From Anodontia alba (taxonomy: Eukaryota > Mollusca > Bivalvia > Lucinida > Lucinidae), in assembly GCA_964016985.1 (NCBI GenBank), contig OZ024831.1, positions 22,124,609 to 22,188,608 of the forward strand: DNA of 64,000 nucleotides. Direction: 5' to 3'. Each line of letters begins with the position of its first letter. Positions within the stretch are counted from its first letter, which is position 1. The position numbers and the translations under genes were made by a program. The notes beneath the pieces were generated by a model. It did not search any database. It saw only the letters and a list, made by a program, of their open reading frames with translations, and was not told the origin of the DNA. Positions 63,736-64,000 of the stretch are shown in pieces.

Positions 63736-64000
63736 CTGCAATTCCTTCACATGGAAATTTTATGTCTCTGACCTTGACGTCTAGGCAATGTCGAGATGTT
63801 GCCTTAGAATCTGTGGGAGTTTTACCCAACTGTTCAAAGATAAATGACATTCAAGCTCTGCGACAAGCTCCTGGCAGCTCTGTCACAGAGGCACTGAGCA
63901 GCCTATCTTTTAAACTAACCCTGATGGACGGGAGCCTGTCTCTTAAAAACTGAAATATAATTCCTCAACATGAAAATTCTAACTCTCTGACCTTGCCCTC
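63736..64000 (+). repeat. Start of an apparent ~220-bp tandem repeat running off the window
   Basis: ACATGGAAATTTTATGTCTC followed by TGACCTTGACGTCT near 63748 is matched by ACATGAAAATTCTAACTCTC and TGACCTTGCCCTC near 63968. Confidence 0.5.

Overview
This is a window of invertebrate animal nuclear DNA, most likely from a bivalve mollusc. The evidence is its AT-rich, intron-dominated layout with GT-AG exons, the tRNA-like SINEs, and the elements with AGCTCACCTGAG / CTCAGGTGAGCG ends and CGTC(CGTC)n runs that I associate with bivalve genomes. A venerid clam is my guess, not a demonstration.

One host gene is recognised with confidence: the 3' part of an amyloid precursor protein (APP/APPL) homologue on the + strand. 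Seven coding exons cover the acidic linker, the helical E2 domain, the juxtamembrane region, the transmembrane helix and the cytoplasmic tail with YENPTY. They are 13605-13786, 36221-36316, 37920-38078, 44385-44613, 47700-47804, 49375-49517 and 51346-51600. Intron phases fit throughout (1,0,0,0,1,1,0) and the joined part encodes about 389 residues. The signal peptide, E1 domain and any Kunitz exon lie upstream of the window. The intron before the first exon seen here is longer than 13.6 kb and the next is 22.4 kb. A long AT-rich 3' UTR follows the stop at 51600, perhaps to the AATAAA at 56205.

Nearly everything else is repeats. I sorted them by eye into hairpin MITE families, labelled here by letter. 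A, C, E, F, G and T are TTAA-flanked (G and F sometimes CTAA). B, L, P and Q are TA-flanked. D, H, I, R, S, X and Z complete the set. There are also SINE families J (tRNA-like, about 305 bp), M (about 280 bp), U and W; two mariner transposase relics; two non-LTR reverse transcriptase 3' ends; and several tandem arrays (344, 145, 155, about 80, 28 and about 25 bp units). Nesting is heavy: H holds I, M, P, Q and another H; A holds J; J holds I; F holds L; B holds C and H; an M tail holds G.

Region by region: 0-13.6 kb is MITE-rich intron with two mariner relics. 13.6-36.2 kb is a giant intron with the 344-bp and 145-bp arrays at 21.8-25.0 kb, SINE clusters at 28-30 kb and a minisatellite at 31.8-32.6 kb. 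36.2-51.6 kb holds the remaining APP exons, with MITEs pressed close to most splice sites, plus a 155-bp array with alternating monomers at 40.3-41.7 kb. 51.6-64 kb is 3' UTR, then repeats and LINE ends with no further recognisable gene.

The most unusual observation is that the MITEs look modular. Families with unrelated ends (A, B, C, D, E, T) carry the same inner palindrome (GCAAACAGTGTAGATCC and its complement), while E and F share ends but carry different inner stems.
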